Program-made: the position numbers and the translations under genes
Shown: positions 58,816 to 64,000 of the stretch, piece after piece
How the letters are laid out: each line of letters starts with the position of its first letter
Numbering within the stretch: position 1 is the stretch's first letter
Notes under the pieces: generated by a model
What the model was told of the DNA's origin: nothing
What the model saw: only the letters and a program-made list of their open reading frames with translations
The model's database searches: none
Assembly: GCA_950295325.1 (NCBI GenBank)
Contig: OX485803.1
Location: 34,983,554-35,047,553 of the forward strand
Source: Polytrichum commune
Taxonomy: Eukaryota; Streptophyta; Polytrichopsida; Polytrichales; Polytrichaceae
Reading direction: 5' to 3'
Length of the DNA: 64,000 nt

Positions 58816-59040
58816 TGAAAATTATTGTATACGAGCACACCTCTCATCCATTCAACATAAAAACCTGACCCCTTACAAGTTTATTGTTGATTCATCTCAC
58901 ATGACCTCAAAGACACTAATTACGAATTTTAAAAACTAATTTTGATACCAAATTAACTAAAATTGTAACCTCTGTGTTGCACACTATTTCAAGATTCTAA
59001 TATTGAATGATGAGGGGTACACTTGTATACGATAATTCCC
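58816..59040. mobile_element. 226-bp MITE, copy 2
   Basis: The left end GAAAATTATTGTATACGAG, then CACACCTCTCATC, mirrors the right end GAGGGGTACACTTGTATACG, then ATAATTCCC. It shares its interior with 55229-55454 and lies 41 bp to the right of the CACTA-like MITE. Confidence 0.8.
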
Positions 59041-59044
59041 TATC

Positions 59045-60880
59045 TTCCTCATGCTTTGCTTGATCTAGTGCTTGTAAACCCGTTGTAGCGGCCTCTCAGT
59101 TAATAAGCTAATTGTGTTACATCAATCAAACTCTTCATCTATCCATTGGTGTTTGTGTTGTAGTATTAAACCTCCAATTCTTGTCATGGTTCATCCCTTA
59201 GTATATTTGGGTTGTTAACATTCCTCCACAATAAGTAGGTGTCAACATGTATATTGGCTTTTACCTAGGGGTTAGATTATCTCGTCATCCACCTCAAGTG
59301 ATATGTTCTTTCTTCTCCAAAAGAAACATATTCTTCCTTCTTATTCTTGTTGCAAATGCAAACCAATTGTGGCCTATAGGTACATTAATTAGAGGAAAAT
59401 ATGCTCAAAGAGGTTATGTGAGCGCATGGCGTAGATAGTGATGAAAATGTCAAATGTGCACACAACACAATGTCTATTTTGTAGTCAATAAACATGCACA
59501 ATTAGAACCACACCACACACAATTAACCATAAACTAGTCATAAACAAAACCAAATTAATCAGATTATTGCAATCCTCTAACTTGTCATTTATGTATGGGT
59601 GACGAGCAATTTGTTTACATCTATAATAAGGAGCCGATGTCATTGACTCTATTGTCATTTGTGCGACACTCTTTGCATATGAAGGCAAAACCATAAAGCT
59701 ACAAGGCAAAGCCATACTTTTCAAACAATTTGGCAGAACAAAATCATAAATGTTGAACTTCAAGTGAGCACTTTCCAAGCTATGGAGGTTTTGTTGGCAC
59801 ATGCTATGGATATATGGTAAAATCACATATCTGATTGATATCTTCTTGCCACCTTCTTAACATGCTCTCCATCAAAATCGTTGGAGGTGTCTCTGCCATA
59901 AACTAATTTAGGAGTTGGAATTTGGGTCACATAGTGGTAGTAGAATGGCATCAAACAATGTAAAGTTTTTCTCATACAAAACTAGATGGCGACCACTACA
60001 TTTGCAAGTATGAATAGACGCATGTGTCAATGTAGCCGTAAGAAGTCAAATAAATTGTCATGTCCAAGAACAATATTTCCGTGAAATGGTCTCAAAACAC
60101 ATTGCAAGTATGAGCAATATCAATATGTGTGTGCACGAGCATCAAGGATAACAAATCTAGGTGTTGCTAATGTCTTAATCATTATATTGGTTTAAAGTTC
60201 TTCTCTTTATCACCTCTCCATGGTCATTTTTTGTTCAGGAGGTGTGTGCTTGCAAACGGGGAGTGCTATCTTGTGAGTGGTAAGGAAGGCAAGACATTTG
60301 GAGGTAGGCCCACTAGTATCCTATAACCATTATATTTTTGCATGAAGAATAACAATTTCAAGGTTTAGTAATAAGAAGGGTGGGGAGGATAATCAAGAAG
60401 AATGCTAGATTATGAGCAATGAGTAGTGAGTAATGACCAACAAGGAAAAACAATGTGTACACAACTATGGGCACAAATATATATATATACACACACACAC
60501 ACACACTCATAGTTGTATTGCATTTCCTACGATCGTGAAATGGACAAAGTTGAAGTGAATGTGCTCATGATAATGATCATCATTGACATTCATAATATGA
60601 ACAAATTAAAAAAATGAAACAAAACATGTTACCAAGGATACATAATTTTGTAATAGGTCAATGATACAACACAAATAAAGATAGTGCAAAGAAGATATAA
60701 TTGGACACAAAACATGTGTAACTCCAAGTATAACATAAATAAACATACACTAAAGAAGTGATACTAATAATGAAACCTTCCGTTTCAATGCTTAAAGACA
60801 TGTGAAGAAAAAACTAAGCATCATTATAACTTGTGGTATCAAATGTTGAACACGATTCAACCTCTTAATCTATGGAACAC
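59045..60880. other. AT-rich stretch, no supported gene
   Basis: A 113-codon minus-strand frame at 59485-59826 has no motif I recognise. An (AT)n(AC)n compound tract lies at 60477-60508. Confidence 0.35.
60477..60508 (+). repeat. (AT)n(AC)n compound microsatellite
   Basis: ATATATATATAT followed by (AC)n over about 30 bp. Confidence 0.95.
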
Positions 60881-60885
60881 AAAAC

Positions 60886-62246
60886 TCACTGACCATAATG
60901 TCTAAATTTTCTATGGGTTGAAGAAGGGGAAGATTGAGTAGCAAGAATAGAAGCTATAGTCTCAACATAGATAGGGAGGCTTTGTGGGGGTGATGAACTT
61001 GCTAAAACCATTGGATCTTCAAAAAAAGGCCGCCAACGTCGGTGCCATTGTGGTATCATATTGATGGCACATGACCATATAAATGTCTTAATGATTATTG
61101 ATGTTTCCAATATGATTAAAGAAAATACATGTACAATACGCTTCAAGTAAAAATTATGAAATCATCCATATGAAGGTCCCAAACAAGATAAACAAGTAGG
61201 ACTTACTCACATTATAGATTGATGGCCTCACAATTAACAATTGGAAAATCTTTTGAGTCTTCAGAATTGGTATCTTTGCCAATAGCTAAAGGGTATTGTA
61301 GATGAAATGCTCTAGGCAGAATCAAAAACATTTTTGTCACCTTCCAATGCCAAGAGGTGACACTTCAAAATGCGGCAAGCATGTATGGAGGTCCTATCAA
61401 AGAGATTACACACAATAATAAAGAGAACAATCGATGAGAGCAAGTTAGTTGGTATTGATTTAATATTCCAAAATAATGCTAAAGTATAAATAAATTGATT
61501 TATACATGTGAATGCAGTGAGGTCTGCAATTATGACTTGAGGTTTAGACAAAGCATCAATTAAAACTTGGAAGAACAATGAATGTTTTTCCTGTGGGCCC
61601 CTCCAAGTTGTGACACCATCGTCTCTCATAAGTTGAGGAGTAGCATCCGTGAAGTTATATGAAGCATCATCATCCAAATCCATAACATTCTCCGAAAGCT
61701 CATTGTCTATATTCAATCAAAAAGACAAAGGCAAACGTTTCGATTTATTAGGTATTACTAAAAGAACAAACAAGTGAGAGCATTGTAAAATTGACTATCT
61801 GCAAAAAAAAAATTGAGTAAAATAACAAACCAATCAAAACAAAATGTACATAAACAAAAATGATTCATGAAACTAAAACAAAATTGTGAAGAAAAGGATC
61901 TTGAGACTAAACATGAGACAAACCGTTTGTTTGGATTGTGAGGATTGGCCAAACAAAGTGGGTTCACCTGAGTCCAATGTTCATGATTAACCTTGAAATT
62001 ATAAATGAAATAATAAGAAAGATTACAATTTTAATGATAATATATCTACAAAGCATCATTATCATAAAGGTATTGCATGCAAAATAAAGTTAAAATTAGA
62101 ATATATTTATTAGACTTTGCATTCCAAAAGGGTATTGAAGAAGAAGGTGTTAAAACTTCAGGTACATGATGCCCCTCTAGAATATTTTCAATAATCAAAT
62201 CAAGAGAATTTGTATAAAGGAAGCATTCTATGTGCCCAAGTTGCAA
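60886..62246 (-). pseudogene. Intron-containing methyltransferase-like gene relic
   Basis: Several exon-like pieces follow each other on the minus strand. About 62240-62105 reads LGHIECFLYTNSLDLI. About 61985-61925 reads VNHEHWTQVNPLCLANPHNP. 61725-61506 reads WRGPQEKHSLFFQVLIDALS, then KPQVIIADLTAFT. 61393-61312 reads TSIHACRILKCHLLALEGDK. About 61045-60886 reads FFEDPMVLASSSPPQSLPIY to the stop. The third and fourth pieces join across a 112-bp segment (61505-61394) that starts GTATAAAT and ends TTTGATAG, as an intron would. The joined region resembles the AdoMet-binding part of DNA methyltransferases (K..LF..LI..LS.P..VI.DL.A.TG.SI.ACR....LALEGD). The catalytic DPPY-type motif is not seen. 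The family is inferred; a shift after position 61312 breaks the frame. Confidence 0.42.
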
Positions 62247-62935
62247 ACAAATTTATTTGCAATGAGCAAACTTTTGTCAAATGGGTTGAAAGTATTATTC
62301 AACCTAAATGAATGTATTTTAAGAGGTCCACATGGAGAGGTGATTGTCGTAGGACTACGTAATATCAATTTGTACGAAACAAACTTCATCAAGGTATATG
62401 GAGGCGGATGTGGCCGATTTGGTACAACCATGGAGGAAAGATGGTGCACTTCAGTTTGGACAACGTTAGCTTGGGCAATTGAATGTAGAGTGTGTTCATG
62501 CACTTCAAAGCAAGGTGAATGACATGAACCTTAGCAAACTTTGTTATTTCACATTTTCGTCAATTTGTGAAACATATATTCAGGGGCATCAACTTATAGC
62601 GGTGTTTCCCAACAATAGGGGATAACAAGCAAATAAACCATTGGGTGTAGTACATTCAAAGGTGTTTGGCTACATGCAAGATGTTGTATCGATAGATGAC
62701 AATACAAGTAGTGGGAGTGATTTGGAAATGCCTCTATGTGGGAGAAATGAGGCTCACGTGGTGGTTGGGGTGGTTGAATCTTCCATGTCACCTTTGCTTG
62801 ATCTTGGTAAAGATATTGAGGAGCATGTGGAGCAAGTGGAAAATAACCTAGTTGCATTTCAAGCACTAAGAGGAGGATTGGCAAACAAAGAATGTTTGTT
62901 AACAATTCTAATGTTCGCCCCGAAACAATTCTAAT
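62228..62935 (+). pseudogene. Ty1/copia polyprotein fragment (GAG-pre-integrase)
   Basis: The 62232-62522 frame reads VPKLQTNLFAMSKLLSNGLK, LNECILRGPHGEVIVVGLR and NLYETNF, the segment before the integrase zinc finger in plant copia polyproteins. A shifted frame continues LGQLNVECVHALQS, SSICETYIQGHQ and KPLGVVHSKVFGY, the HHCC finger and the start of the integrase core. After about 62690 the sequence jumps to an acidic stretch, DNTSSGSDLEMPLCGRNEAH, that normally follows the integrase, so the core is deleted. No reverse transcriptase or RNase H follows. Confidence 0.72.
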
Positions 62936-62939
62936 GAGG

Positions 62940-63555
62940 GAATGCAGCCAAAATTTGGTGTTGTTGAAGAGGGGCAACCTTTAGAGGAGCAAGGATACCT
63001 CACAAGGATGCACTAGGTGTTTGAAGAATGATGAAAAAACCACTTCTGATGTAGATAAGGGGACTGGAGCATATATGAATGATTATTTGAATTTTTCTAA
63101 AACTATGTCATTTGAAAATTTGGTCATTGCAAATGATAAGAAACAATCACTATCAAGGCAAATAATATCACATTCTTTTGACACTTGCAAAGTAGGAGTA
63201 TTGAGGGTAGAGCATTAGGTTGCTCGTAGTCATAAGATGGTGTTTGTTAGAAGCACGGGTAGATCACTCTAAGGCATTTTTGTGCACCACGTGCGGCTGG
63301 GGTTTTTTTTTGTTTTGGGGCTATTTACCTTCAAGGGTTGAATTAAAGCCTCCCTATAATTACTTAAATTTCAAAAATGGCCCATTTGTTTGCACCCTTT
63401 CATTACTTATATTGTCCAAGTCACTGTTATTTTTTGTACTCTATATTCCTTTTAAGTAATAAAAGCTAATCTACTTCCTAACGCAATTGACGAGTGTTGA
63501 GGGGAAGCATAGAAACAAAGAAGGGTGCAAAAATCCCCGTGAGTCCTAAACCCAT
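62940..63555. other. Unassigned sequence after the copia fragment
   Basis: A short frame at 63021-63218 is open but unrecognised. It may belong to the same element. Confidence 0.3.
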
Positions 63556-63559
63556 TTAC

Positions 63560-63790
63560 ATACCATACTAAACATACCTTCTAGGATCCTTATCTTCAGC
63601 CCCTATATTAATTTTACAAAAAATTAATGGCCCACATTTTATGTCCATCTAACTTACTTATAATGGGATTGTCTACATTTAATGGCCCCTTCATTATTTG
63701 GAATTCCTTTATAATTTTTATTTCAAATGATTTTAATCCTCTCTATATTATGCCGCACGTCGTTTTTAAAATGCACTAAGTGATCTACCC
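63560..63790 (+). repeat. Dispersed repeat, copy 2 (partner at 19905)
   Basis: It has the same ordered blocks as 19905-20140: CATACCATACTAAACATA, AAATTAATGGCC, CTTCATTATTTGGAATTCC and AAAATGCACTAAGTG. Confidence 0.8.
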
Positions 63791-64000
63791 GTGGTTAGAA
63801 GTTTAAAAATGAATAAGATTTGAATAAATTCATATTTGTAGGAAGTGGGAGTTGAGATATCCCATATGCATTGTATGAACCAAGGAGGAAAAATACAATA
63901 AAGGGCAAGCAAGGGTTGAAAGTGATCATCTCACTCCAAGCATTGTTCACATACCTTTGTGTATGTGTATTTGTTTGTGCAATTTGGTCTCTAGTTTTAT

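Overview
The window looks like nuclear DNA from a large, repeat-rich plant-type (streptophyte) genome. The base composition is AT-rich. I see no operons, rRNA or tRNA, and no intact protein gene longer than about 150 codons. Decayed plant-type LINE, Ty1/copia, hAT and SWIM-finger transposase-like coding sequence is present, together with many miniature inverted-repeat elements, minisatellites, microsatellites and unusually many poly-G tracts. The dominant theme is old transposon DNA with insertions nested inside one another. The lineage cannot be fixed from sequence alone; some decayed proteins look like families expanded in ferns and other large plant genomes, but that is an impression and was not tested.

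Layout. 0.1-9.3 kb: two solo LTRs of one family in opposite orientation (123-1779 and 7609-9298), each with a perfect 5-bp target duplication. Between them lies a heavily frameshifted coding relic of about 3.5 kb (3471-6950) that ends in a SWIM zinc finger. 11.1-12.5 kb: a second coding relic with a kinase-like tail. 12.8-14.0 kb: a cluster of small hairpins and a 158-bp tandem repeat. 14.9-17.2 kb: a degenerate tandem repeat of about 425 bp containing a PIF/Harbinger-type MITE at 15298-15885, with an uninterrupted copy of the target nearby. 21.4-23.3 kb: two TIR elements and a minus-strand LINE reverse-transcriptase remnant. 28.3-31.3 kb: two copies of a G/C-capped TIR element (8-bp target duplications) and a second, larger PIF/Harbinger-type element that itself contains a CACTA-terminated MITE. 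33.3-34.3 and 41.2-42.2 kb: two related hAT elements with perfect 8-bp target duplications, both keeping only the C-terminus of a transposase. 34.9-36.3 kb: a diverged tandem array. 42.4-44.6 kb: an array of 103-bp units, each an inverted repeat, beside a CpG-rich, poly-G-rich block. 47.7-48.7 kb: a dispersed repeat that has expanded into about six 99-bp units, each carrying an AACCGG/CCGGTT inverted pair. 49.7 and 56.9 kb: near-perfect long palindromes. 51-53.6 kb: tandem duplications, a G-quadruplex-type tract and an unidentified coding relic. 55-59 kb: two copies of a 226-bp MITE and another copy of the CACTA-like MITE. 60.9-62.9 kb: a minus-strand, intron-containing methyltransferase-like relic next to a plus-strand copia fragment.

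No set of genes here works as a pathway. What the window shows is insertion history: several families can be defined, given ends and target duplications, and in places ordered in time from this sequence alone. The remaining stretches are AT-rich DNA in which I recognise nothing beyond the listed repeats.
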